A stretch of 64,000 nucleotides of DNA from Arenicola marina. Lineage: Eukaryota; Annelida; Polychaeta; Arenicolidae. Position numbers and translations under genes: made by a program. This document shows positions 23,715 to 36,425 of the stretch, piece by piece (the first letter of the stretch is position 1; each line of letters begins with the position of its first letter). Under the pieces are notes generated by a model, which saw only the letters and a list, made by a program, of their open reading frames with translations, was not told the DNA's origin and ran no database searches. The DNA is taken from assembly GCA_964019135.1 (NCBI GenBank), contig OZ025258.1, positions 35,498,126 through 35,562,125 on the forward strand, in the 5' to 3' direction.

Positions 23715-23826
23715 TATGGTATTTTACCATGGTTACCATGGTGTTTTGGCGAAGGTATTTTACCATTGTAATATTTTATGGAATACCATGGTAAATTACC
23801 ATCGCCAAAACACCATGGTATAATGG
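23715..23826. repeat. CCATGG palindromic hairpin, copy 1
   Basis: Inverted arms around ACCATGGTGTTTTGGCGA and its complement, with a short AT-rich centre. The same structure recurs at about 30751-30860, and CCATGG words recur in the array at 35560-36425. Confidence 0.75.
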
Positions 23827-23836
23827 GTTCTAGGAA

Positions 23837-24225
23837 AACTCCCCCCCGACAATTCCCCCCTGCGACAAGTCCCTCCCGGACAACTCCCCCCCGGACAATT
23901 CCCCCCCCCGGACAATTCCCCCCTAGGACAAGTCCCCCCTGGACAACTCCCACCCGGACAATTCCCCTCGGGACAACTCCCCCCCCCCCGGACCATTCCC
24001 CCCCGGACAATTCACCCCCGGTCAGTCCCCCCCCCTCCCCTAGATAATTCCCCTCCGGACAACTCCTCCCAGACAATTCCCCCTAGGACAATTCCCCCCA
24101 GGACAACTTCCCCCGGGACAACTCTCCCCATACAAGTCCCCCCCGGACAATTCTTCCCCGTACAATTCCCCCCTAGGACAATTCCCCCAGACACCTCCCC
24201 ACCCCCCCCCCCCCCCCCGAGACAA
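23837..24225. repeat. C-rich minisatellite, unit GGACAATTCCCCCC, copy 1
   Basis: About 25 units of 13-16 bp with core GGACAATTCCCCCC or GGACAAGTCCCCCC. The other strand is G-rich with runs of five to seven G every 14 bp, so it could form G-quadruplexes. The same unit in the opposite orientation forms the array at 34823-35165. Confidence 0.95.
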
Positions 24226-24376
24226 TATCTCGGACACTGTCACCCACATCATCCCAAACGGAGACGCCGTCCCTCCTCCCGCCAATCCCCACCGGTCAAA
24301 CCCCAACTCAGGACCACAAACACTGTATGTCGTGCGTGTGAAGGAGCTTGGCGCTGTCTGTTCTGTAACACCCGTT

Positions 24377-25828
24377 AGGTTGCATTGTGGATGTGCAGGT
24401 TTCATTAAGACGAAAATTTTCAACTTTCGTCTTATGTCGGTGTGTTCGGTTAGTCTGTGTGATTGTCTGTCTGTTTGTAACGCGGGGCATTATCTTTCGA
24501 ATGCCTAAAGATATCGACTTCCAAATTCACAGAAAGATGCGGAATGACTATCGACAGGCTAAGTTCGTAGATGGGCCATGCAGGTCAAAGGTCAAGGTCA
24601 CAGGAATTTTTCGAAATTCGCTTAACCATTGAAATATAGGACCAAAAATCGGCAAAATCGCAATAGCGTGCCCAATTTTGAAAATCGTCCGAATAGTTCT
24701 TCTGCAAAAAAATCCCAAAGTTTAACATGGGATCCTACGGCAGCATTTTGGCGGGAAAATGGTCTCACTTTCTCTGTGAAGAGTACAAGTGAGACAAACG
24801 CCACCTGGCCTGATACATGACATCAGTAATTGGACACGAATAACTATATTGGTCAAGGTCACGCTTCCAAGGTCAATGTCACAGCAAGGTGAAGGTCACA
24901 TGTGTTCCCGCGTAACTCCGTTAATATTGGGTCTAGATGTTCGCTGTTAGTTTGAGATTATTCCTCGTGGAGAGGCGAAAACGTCGTATTGGCTCAGATT
25001 TCTNNNNNNNNNNNNNNNNNNNNNNNNNNNNNNNNNNNNNNNNNNNNNNNNNNNNNNNNNNNNNNNNNNNNNNNNNNNNNNNNNNNNNNNNNNNNNNNNN
25101 NNNNNNNNNNNNNNNNNNNNNNNNNNNNNNNNNNNNNNNNNNNNNNNNNNNNNNNNNNNNNNNNNNNNNNNNNNNNNNNNNNNNNNNNNNNNNNNNNNNN
25201 NNNAGGTTGCATTGTGGATGTGCAGGTTTCATTAAGACGAAAATTTTCAACTTTCGTCTTATGTCGGTGTGTTCGGTTAGTCTGTGTTGATTGTCTGTCT
25301 GTTTGTAACGCGGGGCATTATCTTTCGAATGCCTAAAGATATCGACTTCCAAATTCACAGAAAGATGCGGAATGACTATCGACAGGCTAAGTTCGTAGAT
25401 GGGCCATGCAGGTCAAAGGTCAAGGTCACAGGAATTTTCGAAATTCGCTTAACCATTGAAATATAGGACCAAAAATCGGCAAAATCGCAATAGCGTGCCC
25501 AATTTTGAAAATCGTCCGAATAGTTCTTCTGCAAAAAAATCCCAAAGTTTAACATGGATCCTACGGCAGCATTTTGGCGGGAAAATGGTCTCACTTTCTC
25601 TGTGAAGAGTACAAGTGAGACAAACGCCACCTGCCTGATACATGACATCAGTAATTGGACACGAATAACTATATTGGTCAAGGTCACGCTTCCAAGGTCA
25701 ATGTCACAGCAAGGTGAAGGTCACATGTGTTCCCGCGTAACTCCGTTAATATTGGGTCTAGATGTTCGCTGTTAGTTTGAGATTATTCCTCGTGGAGAGG
25801 CGAAAACGTCGTATTGGCTCAGATTTCT
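24377..25828. repeat. AGGTCA-rich dispersed repeat (family D), duplicated across an N gap
   Basis: 24377-25003 and 25204-25828 are near-identical 625-627 bp repeats separated by 200 N. Each carries several nuclear-receptor half-sites, including GGTCAAAGGTCAAGGTCACA, TTGGTCAAGGTCACG and TTCCAAGGTCAATG. The second copy of the large duplication has this segment once (31416-32042), so the doubling may be an assembly artefact. A diverged relative in reverse orientation lies at about 56470-57000. Confidence 0.8.
25004..25203. other. Assembly gap (200 N)
   Basis: A run of exactly 200 N, flanked by direct repeats of about 626 bp. Confidence 1.
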
Positions 25829-28654
25829 ACGGATGCTGAAAGATTTTCGAGTAATCGGCCAATCAATATTCAGCGTTAGTGTCAAGAGGCGTTTTGAACT
25901 TTGCAAGGCCATAACTCTGTTATTATTTGAGCTAGGGAGCCAGATTTGGCCTGAATGGAGAGAAACATGTGAGCTAGGTTGATCAAAACAGTCTCAGAAT
26001 TGCTCTAGGACGCTTAGTTTGGCCGCTAGAGCGCTCGCAAGAGGTGCACCCCCCTCCATGCCGACGCTTCTATTATGAGTCAACGGCGATATGGACCGGC
26101 ACTCTTTCGGGGTTGCGATGGCCGCCGTTCGCTTAATAGCGACGCTACAGAGTCGGGATCGGTTGCAAAAGACGGGCAAAACGTCGACTTGGGTGTGGAA
26201 ACCGCCTTCGTTTTTTGCCTATCACGCTTAGTTCCGCCCCTAGGGGGGCTCCGTAATTCAGCGATGACGAGTCCAAGAACAGCGATTAGGGCGTGACCAA
26301 GGACGCGTAGAAAGTCGTGATTTAAAGGTATTCACTCTAAACGACGCCCTCGACCTGGAAAAATAGCCCGCGTTCAACAGCCGCCGTTAGATGGCGCTCG
26401 TTCCAGTACATCACGATACTTGGGGTCCATTTTGGGCTCATTTGCGCTTTCAGCCAGCAATTTGGCCTCAGTACTACAAGCTTTCAGTGGGCGATATGGT
26501 CTCGAACGCCAGGCTGAACAACCAATTAGCGAGCGGCGATGGTCTTGACATAGACGAATTGGTCCCATAACCACAATTTTCGTCTGCCTTCTCAAGCTCT
26601 GCTTGACCGTCTAGTATTATATTTCCATGTACACTGAGAAGTTCTGTCTCAACAAGCCCACAATAAGCCCTGGGTCTTCTGTAACATTAGAATTTGGAAC
26701 TACATCAATCGCGCAGACGTATTAGAGAGACCCTGCGGCTATGAAGGGGTGGGCCGGGGGGTGTACGTCTATGTTATCGCGGTCACACAAACCCTCTTAT
26801 AGGACAGATTTGCGGGTGAAGTTAAGTTTGTCGGGTTTTTTTCAGGCTCCCAGAGTTTTCGATTATCAATACTGAAAAAGTTGTGACCATTCAAAGCCGA
26901 CGTGCGAGTTAATATCAAATATATCTGCATAATTCATATTCCTGTGCCGGTATGGGTATTTTGGATACTTAGGCCTGTTTGGTGGGGAAGGCGTCGGGGG
27001 TTTCCAGGGTCGAGCAGTCCTCGATTGTCTGGGGGGGGCATTGTCCGGGGGTGGCGTGGGGGGGGGGGGGAGTTGTCTTGCTCCTGTTGTCAGGAGAGAA
27101 AAGATTTGCCGGGGAGGAGGACACCCCCCCCCCAGACGATACCACCCCCACCCCCCACCTACGACACTTCTTCCCGGCTCGTTCACCCCGACACCCCCGT
27201 CCTCCCTTCGGACATTTGTTTGCCCCCCGACAATTTCCCCACAGGAAAATTCGGACTGCTTTGAATGTGCGTTAACTCGCATGTCGGGTTTGAGTGGTCA
27301 TAACTTGCTGGGTATTGATACTCGAGACCTCCGAGCGCCTGTAAAAACGGACAAAATGAAATTCGCACGCAAATCTGTCCTTGCTAAGACCAATTATGGT
27401 GTATAATATACACCATCCTTGCTAAAAACGCATTGTGTTTGGCGCGATAGCGCTTCGAAGAGATGCATGCACCCCCTCCGCCCCCCCCCCCTCCAACCCC
27501 CACCTCACCCCACCCCACACACCGCCCCCACACCACAATGGGCAGTGGACGTCACAGCAGGCGCGTGCTCCTTTATGCTAGAGGCCTTGGGGGGCACTAC
27601 CTTTATGATGGTGCGGGTATGCCGCCCATACGATAGTGGTCATATGAGAGCCAGAGAATATAAAATACGCCATTTTGTTGTCATCGCGAGAGAAATGTTT
27701 GGATAAGAAGGCATCCAACTAGACACCGCAGACACCGGCATTCTTTTCTTTTTTTGACGATAGAGATAATGGGTACATACGACATCGAGGGAAAATGCAG
27801 GTTTCTGCCCGGGGAAAGAAGAAGAGGTGAAAAAAGGACGGGTGTTATTTGTGTGATACGTATTTGTTTATCTAGCTATACATAGTGCCCCCCCCCCCCC
27901 CGCCTCGGCAGTCGCTTAGTCGTCAAGACGAAAGTAACTTTTGTTGATCAAATGCACTTTAGGTACTTTAGTAAGTAAATGTGTTACATAGAAAAAAAGT
28001 TTGGTTTGGACGGAAGTAAATTTGGTTCACCATATGACTTTTTGTCACAACGTCGGCAGAAGTAATATAATTTTTTAGATGGGTGTTACCTCACTCATGA
28101 GTTAGTTAACTCTTGTCGTCCCATGGCTGCGCACATGGCGTGCCAAGGTGGAAGAAAATACATATTTTCACATGCACCACTCGCATCCATTGGCGGGGAA
28201 GGGGGGGGGGGCACTAGATGTATTTAGGTATATACATATGTGTCGCCCAAATGACCCTTTTTGCGCCATTTTTCTCTCAATCCCCGGAGCAGAAATCTGG
28301 AATTTCTCCCGATGTGCCCATCTGAGACTGAAGTATTTTTTTTAATTGCAGCTATATTGACTATATATTCCAGTTCATGTCGAAAGTGTTCAAATAATTA
28401 ACCACCATAAACTTTGCCATGACTGCCAGTGTCTATCCCTCCCGGATGTCCTCCCGAAGTATTCCTACGTGTCGGAAAGAGAAGGGGGTGGGGGCTTGTC
28501 CGTTTGTGGGTGTGTGTTTCCAGGGGGTGGTTATCGTCCAGGGGGTGGTTATCGTCCAGGGGGGTATTGTCCGGGGGCAACTTGCCGGGGGGACTGGCCC
28601 AAGGGGAACATTTTCTAAGGTGGGGGATTATAGTGGGGGGGGGGGGGTTGTCCG
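25829..28654. other. Duplication copy 1, right half: G/C-tract repeat DNA
   Basis: Continues the repeat DNA, with poly-G/poly-C tracts near 27050-27140, 27480-27540 and 27888-27901 and no supported gene. A palindromic ATGGTGTATAATATACACCAT lies near 27396-27416. Frames at 26866-27406 on both strands are low-complexity Gly/Pro translations of these tracts. Confidence 0.5.
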
Positions 28655-30088
28655 GGGACTCAATGGAAGCATTTTTGAAATAAGGCTTTCTTTAATACAT
28701 ATGAATAAAGTGTACTTATCTTGTTTATTTATGGAAGTTAAAAAATCCACAATCATTATTATTTTTAAATGAAACTTGATCATTTGCATGGGCTATAGCA
28801 ACTTTGTACTTTGTCATCAAAAGAGCCTTGAATTTGAGTCTTGAATTTGTTCCAAAGAGAGGAGGCTTCTGGTCCAGGGTTGCCCCCCCCCCCCTCCCCC
28901 CAACGACCTCTGTTGGGAGACGACGTCTTTTTGCAATGCCGATTGGATACCGTCTTGGATTTGAACCCGCAAATGCTTGTGTGCACCATCTCCTTTGTAA
29001 ATCACCGCCAGGAACATTTCAATTTGACCCCTCTCCCAACCCTACGCAGTGTCGGACCCAGAAAGCGACAGACCCGGGGGGCGTAACACCCATGAGCGTG
29101 CCCGGGCAGGGGGGTGGGGGGCTTGCAATCTATGACATTCCAAACATGGAAAATTCTAACAATTTAATTGGATGGGGCCTTCTTTACCTACCAGTTTTGT
29201 ATGAGGACGCAGGGCGAACTCTGGTTTGAGAAATTACGCCTGGAACGCCAGACGAAGGGTCAGAACCAAGGACAGACATGGATGTGATGACTGGCACGTT
29301 CTGCCATTCTCAGATTTATTCACAGTTATTCAGTGATTCACTCATTAACTTTAAACGATATTTGCACTGAGACTGTATCACGCAACGAACTACCCCAGTG
29401 GGCACACTCTGGTCGGTAAGACGTCCCAAAGACGTCATTTCCATACGTCGGAAAACCAGTCTTCAGGTGGTGGCCATTGAAAGTTTCCCTGAGTGACAGA
29501 AAAGCATGTGGCCTTCAACCTCGACCACACCAACACCACCAAATAATTGGGGGCATGCATGCAACAGGGTCAGGGCTAAGGTTGAGGCACTTGTAGATAC
29601 ATGTACAAAGGAACCAACAAAGTATCTGATGTTAACGAGGGGAACAGGACTTATGGGTCCCAATCTCTGTACGAAGGTTCATACACATAAGAACAGATGA
29701 CGGTTTCATTGGGTATGCTCTAGATATTCATTTCAATTAGCTACTGTGGCTAAACACCTTCAATTTTCTTTAGCCATACACAGATCCCATTAGCCACATA
29801 TATGTTGTATTTTTCCCCCTCTGTATCACGGCAGGCAATCAGTTTCGCTAAGTCACAGTTTTTATCGTTGATCGAAAACCAGGCCATTTTTTTGTTTTTG
29901 TTAATGTCGCGACACGTATATGGGCCAGTCTTGCGCCCTATACAATTGGCTTTCGCCATTGGCGATGGGACGAACGGCTAGCGCGCACCCAGGTTTCATA
30001 AAAATGGCCCTAGGCTAGTGCCCTATAGCCTAGGGGGTCACAGTATCGAACCACAAACTCCAGATCGAGAGAGAGGCAGGCCGATCCC

Positions 30089-30163
30089 TTGGGGCATGTG
30101 CCCCCAGGCAAGCCTGCTTCTCTAGCCTGGAGAAGCGGGCTTGCCTGGGGGCACTTGCTCCAA
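30089..30163. mobile_element. 75-bp foldback mini-element, Mutator-like family C, second copy
   Basis: The counterpart of 22929-23003 within copy 2 of the duplication, with a few base changes and the same flanking target-site repeats. Confidence 0.75.
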
Positions 30164-30260
30164 GCCGATTCCCTGCACTCCCTCCGGCGTTTGCCATTTC
30201 ACCCGGCGATTGGGCTTCCTGTACTGTAGTGTTCAGGTGGTCCCAGATGGAAGTCCAAAC

Positions 30261-30532
30261 GACGTCTTTTTTTGGACGTCTTGATGACGTGTTAAAAAAG
30301 ACATCTAAAAGACGTCTTCAGTAAAACGTCGAAGAGACGTGTCGAAAAAGACGTCTAAAAGACGTCTTCAGTACAACGTCGAAGACACGTGTCGAAAAAG
30401 ACGTCTAAAAGACGTCTTCAGTAAAACGTCGAAGAGACGTCTCGAAAAGACATCTTCAGAAAGACGTCGAAGAGATGTGTTCGGTAAGATGTCTTCAGGA
30501 CGTAGTCACAGAGACGTCTTCAAGGCATTACA
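30261..30532. repeat. GACGTC-rich tandem array, copy 2
   Basis: The counterpart of 23101-23372 with few differences. Confidence 0.85.
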
Positions 30533-30871
30533 TACAAGTAAATACTTTTCAAGTTGCGCAAATTGAAATTCATGTGAGGAATTGGTGAAGAGCCCAGAGA
30601 CAGACCTAAGGGGGGGCGGGGGGGATCGCGGGGGGGGAACGCTTTTGGCTGGCAAAAAAACCCCGGCTAATATCCTGGCCCCTGGAGCCCTTGCATTCAA
30701 TTCAATACAAGTAAAACAAAGAAATACATTCAGGATATAATAGGATAATATATGGTATTTTACCATGGTTACCATGGTGTTTTGGCGAAGGTATTTTACC
30801 ATTGTAATATTTTATGGAATACCATGGTAAATTACCATCGCCAAAACACCATGGTATAATGGGTTCTAGGA

Positions 30872-31258
30872 AAACTCCCCCCCGACAATTCCCCCCTGCG
30901 ACAAGTCCCTCCCGGACAACTCCCCCCCGGACAATTCCCCCCCCCCGGACAATTCCCCCCTAGGACAAGTCCCCCCTGGACAACTCCCACCCGGACAATT
31001 CCCCTCGGGACAACTCCCCCCCCCCCCCCCGGACCATTCCCCCCCGGACAATTCACCCCCGGTCAGTCCCCCCCCCCCCTCCCCTAGATAATTCCCCTCC
31101 GGACAACTCCTCCCAGACAATTCCCCCTAGGACAATTCCCCCCAGGACAACTTCCCCCGGGACAACTCTCCCCATACAAGTCCCCCCCGGACAATTCTTC
31201 CCCGTACAATTCCCCCCTAGGACAATTCCCCCAGACACCTCCCCACCCCCCCCCCCCG
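30872..31258. repeat. C-rich minisatellite, copy 2
   Basis: The counterpart of 23837-24225, differing mainly in lengths of C runs. Confidence 0.95.
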
Positions 31259-31415
31259 AGACAATATCTCGGACACTGTCACCCACATCATCCCAAACGG
31301 AGACGCCGTCCCTCCTCCCGCCAATCCCCACCGGTCAAACCCCAACTCAGGACCACAAACACTGTATGTCGTGCGTGTGAAGGAGCTTGGCGCTGTCTGT
31401 TCTGTAACACCCGTT

Positions 31416-32042
31416 AGGTTGCATTGTGGATGTGCAGGTTTCATTAAGACGAAAATTTTCAACTTTCGTCTTATGTCGGTGTGTTCGGTTAGTCTGTGTG
31501 ATTGTCTGTCTGTTTGTAACGCGGGGCATTATCTTTCGAATGCCTAAAGATATCGACTTCCAAATTCACAGAAAGATGCGGAATGACTATCGACAGGCTA
31601 AGTTCGTAGATGGGCCATGCAGGTCAAAGGTCAAGGTCACAGGAATTTTTCGAAATTCGCTTAACCATTGAAATATAGGACCAAAAATCGGCAAAATCGC
31701 AATAGCGTGCCCAATTTTGAAAATCGTCCGAATAGTTCTTCTGCAAAAAAATCCCAAAGTTTAACATGGGATCCTACGGCAGCATTTTGGCGGGAAAATG
31801 GTCTCACTTTCTCTGTGAAGAGTACAAGTGAGACAAACGCCACCTGGCCTGATACATGACATCAGTAATTGGGCACGAATAACTATATTGGTCAAGGTCA
31901 CGCTTCCAAGGTCAATGTCACAGCAAGGTGAAGGTCACATGTGTTCCCGCGTAACTCCGTTAATATTGGGTCTAGATGTTCGCTGTTAGTTTGAGATTAT
32001 TCCTCGTGGAGAGGCGAAAACGTCGTATTGGCTCAGATTTCT
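31416..32042. repeat. AGGTCA-rich dispersed repeat (family D), copy 2
   Basis: Single copy here, against two around the gap in the first duplicate. It has the same TCAAGGTCA-type sites. Confidence 0.8.
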
Positions 32043-34822
32043 ACGGATGCTGAAAGATTTTCGAGTAATCGGCCAATCAATATTCAGCGTTAGTGTCAAG
32101 AGGCGTTTTGAACTTTGCAAGGCCATAACTCTGTTATTATTTGAGCTAGGGAGCCCAGATTTGGCCTGAATGGAGAGAAACATGTGAGCTAGGTTGATCA
32201 AAACAGTCTCAGAATTGCTCTAGGGCGCTTAGTTTGGCCGCTAGAGCGCTCGCAAGAGGTGCACCCCCCTCCATGCCGACGCTTCTATTATGAGTCAACG
32301 GCGATATGGACCGGCACTCTTTCGGGGTTGCGATGGCCGCCGTTCGCTTAATAGCGACGCTACAGAGTCGGGATCGGTTGCAAAAGACGGGCAAACGTCG
32401 ACTTGGGTGTGGAAACCGCCTTCGTTTTTTGCCTATCACGCTTAGTTCCGCCCCTAGGGGGCTCCGTAATTCAGCGATGACGAGTCCAAGAACAGCGATT
32501 AGGGCGTGACCAAGGACGCGTAGAAAGTCGTGATTTAAAGGTATTCACTCTAAACGACGCCCTCGACCTGGAAAAATAGCCCGCGTTCAACAGCCGCCGT
32601 TAGATGGCGCTCGTCCAGTACATCACGATACTTGGGGTCCATTTTGGGCTCATTTGCGCTTTCAGCCAGCAATTTGGCCTCAGTACTACAGCTTTCAGTG
32701 GGCGATATGGTCTCGAACGCCAGGCTGAACAACCAATTAGCGAGCGGCGATGGGTCTTGACATAGACGAATTGGTCCCATAACCACAATTTTCGTCTGCC
32801 TTCTCAAGCTCTGCTTGACCGTCTAGTATTATATTTCCATGTACACTGAGAAGTTCTGTCTCAACAAGCCCACAATAAGACTTTTAAATTTGGAACTACA
32901 TCAATCGCGCAGACGTATTAGAGAGACCCTGCGGCTATGAAGGGGTGGGCCGGGGGGTGTACGTCTATGTTATCGCGGTCACACAAACCCTCTTATAGGA
33001 CAGATTTGCGGGTGAAGTTAAGTTTGTCGGGTTTTTTTCAGGCTCCCAGAGTTTTCGATTATCAATACTGAAAAAGTTGTGACCATTCAAAGCCGACGTG
33101 CGAGTTAATATCAAATATATCTGCATAATTCATATTCCTGTGCCGGTATGGGTATTTTGGATACTTAGGCCTGTTTGGTGGGGAAGGCGTCGGGGGTTTC
33201 CAGGGTCGAGCAGTCCTCGATTGTCTGGGGGGGCATTGTCCGGGGGTGGCGTGGGGGAGGGGGGGTTGTCTTGCTCCTGTTGTCCGGAGAGAAAAGATTT
33301 GCCGGGGAGGAGGACACCCCCCCCCCCCCCCAGACGATACCACCTCCACCCCCCACCTACGACACTTCTTCCCGGCTCGTTCACCCCGACACCCCCGTCC
33401 TCCCTTCGGACAATTGTTTGCCCCCCGACAATTTCCCCACAGGAAAATTCGGACTGCTTTGAATGTGCGTTAACTCGCATGTCGGGTTTGAGTGGTCATA
33501 ACTTGCTGGGTATTGATACTCGAGACCTCCGAGCGCCTGTAAAAACGGACAAAATGAAATTCGCACGCAAATCTGTCCTTGCTAAGACCAATTATGGTGT
33601 ATAATATACACCATCCTTGCTAAAACGCATTGTGTTTGGCGCGATAGCGCTTCGAAGAGATGCATGCACCCCTCCGCCCCCCCCCCAACCCCCACCTCAC
33701 CCCACCCCACACCGCCCCACACCACAATGGGCAGTGGACGTCACAGCAGGCGCGTGCTCCTTTATGCTAGAGGCCTTGGGGGGCACTACCTTTATGATGG
33801 TGCGGGTATGCCGCCCATACGATAGTGGTCATATGAGAGCCAGAGAATATAAAATACGCCATTTTGTTGTCATCGCGAGAGAAATGTTTGGATAAGAAGG
33901 CATCCAACTAGACACCGGCATTCTTTTCTTTTTTTGACGATAGAGATAATGGGTACATACGACATCGAGGGAAAATGCAGGTTTCTGCTCCGGGGAAAGA
34001 AGAAGAGGTGAAAAAAGGACGGGTGTTACTTGTGTGATACGTATTTGTTTATCTAGCTATACATAGTGCCCCCCCCCCCCGCCTCGGCAGTCGCTTAGTC
34101 GTCAAGACGAAAGTAACTTTTGTTGATCAAATGCACTTTAGGTACTTTAGTAAGTAAATGTGTTACATAGAAAAAAAGTTTGGTTTGGACGGAAGTAAAT
34201 TTGGTTCACCATATGACTTTTTGTCACAACGTCGGCAGAAGCAATATAATTTTTTAGATGGGTGTTACCTCACTCATGAGTTAGTTAACTCTTGTCGTCC
34301 CATGGCTGCGCACATGGCGTGCCAAGGTGGAAGAAAATACATATTTTCACATGCACCACTCGCATCCCATTGGCGGGGAAGGGGGGGGGGGCACTAGATG
34401 TATTTAGGTATATACATATGTGTCGCCCAAATGACCCTTTTTGCGCCATTTTTCTCTCAATCCCCGGAGCAGAAATCTGGAATTTCTCCCGATGTGCCCA
34501 TCTGAGACTGAAGTATTTTTTTTAATTGCAGCTATATTGACTATATATTCCAGTTCATGTCGAAAGTGTTCAAATAATTAACCACCATAAACTTTGCCAT
34601 GACTGCCAGTGTCTATCTCTCCCGGATGTCCTCCCGAAGTATTCCTACGTGTCGGAAAGAGAAGGGGGTGGGGGCTTGTCCGTTTGTGGGTGTGTGTTTC
34701 CAGGGGGTGGTTATCGTCCAGGGGGTGGTTATCGTCCAGGGGGGTATTGTCCGGGGGCAACTTGCCGGGGGGGACTGGCCCAAGGGGAACATTTTCCAGG
34801 TGGGGGATTATAGTAGGGGGGG

Positions 34823-35165
34823 GGTTGTCCGGGGGGGAACTGACTGGGGGGAATTGTCTGGGGGGAAGTTGTCTCATAGGGGGGAGTTGTCCGGGGGAAA
34901 GTTGTCCTAGGGGGGAATTGTCCGGGGGGAAGTTGTCCGGGGGGGACTTGTCCGCGGGGGACTTGTCGGGGGGGAGTTGTCCGGGGGGACTTGTCCTAGG
35001 GGGGAATTGTCCGGGCGGGGGGAATTGTCCGGGGGGGAGTTGTCCGGGGGTGAATTGTCCTAGGGGGGAATTGTCCGGGGGGGAATTGTCGGGGGGGAGT
35101 TGTCCGGGGGGGAATTATCTGGGGGGGGGGGGACTGACCGGGGGTGAATTTTCCGGGGATGAGTT
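34823..35165. repeat. G-rich minisatellite, unit GGGGGGAATTGTCC
   Basis: About 23 units of 13-16 bp in the orientation opposite to the C-rich arrays at 23837 and 30872. It marks the right end of the tandem duplication. Runs of five to eight G at about 14-bp spacing make it quadruplex-prone. Confidence 0.95.
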
Positions 35166-35169
35166 GTCC

Positions 35170-35485
35170 TGCTCCCCTGGCACACTGCTCACTTCGCGCG
35201 CTGTGGCACGCTGCAAATCTCACCGGTGTTTTATGTTTTAACGTTGCTGTCTCGAAGGGGTGGGGGGGGGGGGGGAGGGGGTCTGCGGTAAAGCCACCCC
35301 TACTTGACCGCCAAACTACGCTTGTAAGGGGCGTTTTCCCGAAAATCGGCTCGCACGTTTAAACGCGAAAATATCCGCTCGGAAGGGAATTTTTTTTTCC
35401 TTGGACCGAGCCCGCTCGGTTTATTATTTTTCCCGGGAAACTCGCTCTACAAACGCCCATTTTCAGTCCCCGCCCCCCCCCCCCC
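35170..35485. repeat. Dispersed repeat family B relative, antisense
   Basis: From a poly-G tract (about 35262-35280) onward, words such as GCGGTAAAG, CTTGTAAGGGGCGTTTT and the following block resemble the reverse complement of 39700-39815. A poly-C tract (35469-35488) closes it. Confidence 0.4.
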
Positions 35486-35559
35486 CCCGGGGGGTTAGTT
35501 TTTGGTTGACTCTCAGTTATGCCTCAACTGAAAACTCACTTACCATGTGTAGTTATATC

Positions 35560-36425
35560 ATGCACATGATAGTATATACCATGGAATACTCTGCTGATAC
35601 CATGGTAGAATTCTGGTGGTACAATGATTTACAATAATAGTTCATCGTAACACTGCACTATACATGGTTGGGACTATGGCAGAATGGCAAACCACAGTAA
35701 TACCATGATATTACCATGGTGCCTGGATATTACCATGGTATAATGATATAATGATACACCACAGTAATACCATGATATTACCATGGTGCCTGGATATTAC
35801 CATGGTATAATGATATAATGATACACCACAGTAATACCATGATATTACCATGGTGCCAGGATATTACCATGGTGCCAGGATATGGTACCATAGTATAATG
35901 ATATACCAAAATAATACCTTGGTATTACCATGGTATAATGATATACCACAGTAATACCATGGTATTACCATGGTATAATGTTATATAATGATATACCACA
36001 TTAATACCATATTACCATGGTGCCAGGATATTACCATGGTATAATGATATAAAATGATATGCCACAGTAATACCATGATATTACCATGGTATAACACAGT
36101 AATACCATGGTATAATGTTATATAATGATATACCATAGTAATACCATATTACCATGGTGCCAGGATATTACTATGGTATCATGATAAACCACAGTTATGC
36201 CATGATATTACCAAAGTAATACCATCGTATACCATGATATATTGTGGTACAGCATGATACTTGATGGTCAACCATGATATACCATGGTATACCATGGTAA
36301 TACCATCGTTTACCATGGTAATACCATCGTTTACCATGGTATACCATGGTTTATCATCCTGTACTCTGGTATACCATGCTATACCATGGTATAGCATGGT
36401 TTAACATGGTAAACCATGGTATAAT
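35560..36425. repeat. CCATGG-rich tandem array
   Basis: An irregular array of 40-70 bp units with core ATTACCATGGTATAATGATA and CACAGTAATACCATG. It grades at the right into shorter TACCATGGTAATACCATCG units. Nearly every unit contains a palindromic CCATGG, so either strand can fold into many hairpins. Confidence 0.9.

Larger units (their letters stand above)
21503..28654. repeat. Large tandem duplication, copy 1 (about 7.15 kb with gap)
   Basis: Near-identical in order and sequence to 28655-34834. It is longer mainly because of the N gap with a flanking repeated 627 bp, and an extra segment of about 110-150 bp near 23470-23600. Differences elsewhere are mostly homopolymer lengths and scattered single bases. 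The block contains, in order: a 75-bp foldback element, a GACGTC array, a CCATGG hairpin, a C-rich minisatellite, an AGGTCA-rich repeat and G/C-rich tracts. No credible protein gene lies in it; a 190-residue frame at 21689-22261 is broken in copy 2. Confidence 0.9.
28655..34834. repeat. Large tandem duplication, copy 2 (about 6.2 kb)
   Basis: Direct repeat of 21503-28654. The junction reads TTGTCCGGGGACTCAATGG, whereas the left edge of copy 1 reads AGAAAGGGACTCAATGG. The join therefore shares only GGG and links the start of the G-rich array to the left edge of the unit. The right end continues into the full G-rich array. Confidence 0.9.

Noticed and set aside
23666-24423. Gly-rich frames and their Pro-rich partners
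   Set aside because: They arise from the C-rich minisatellite.
26866-27406. Several Gly/Pro-rich open frames on both strands, and again at 33062-33604
   Set aside because: They are translations of poly-G/poly-C tracts and minisatellite DNA in several frames at once.
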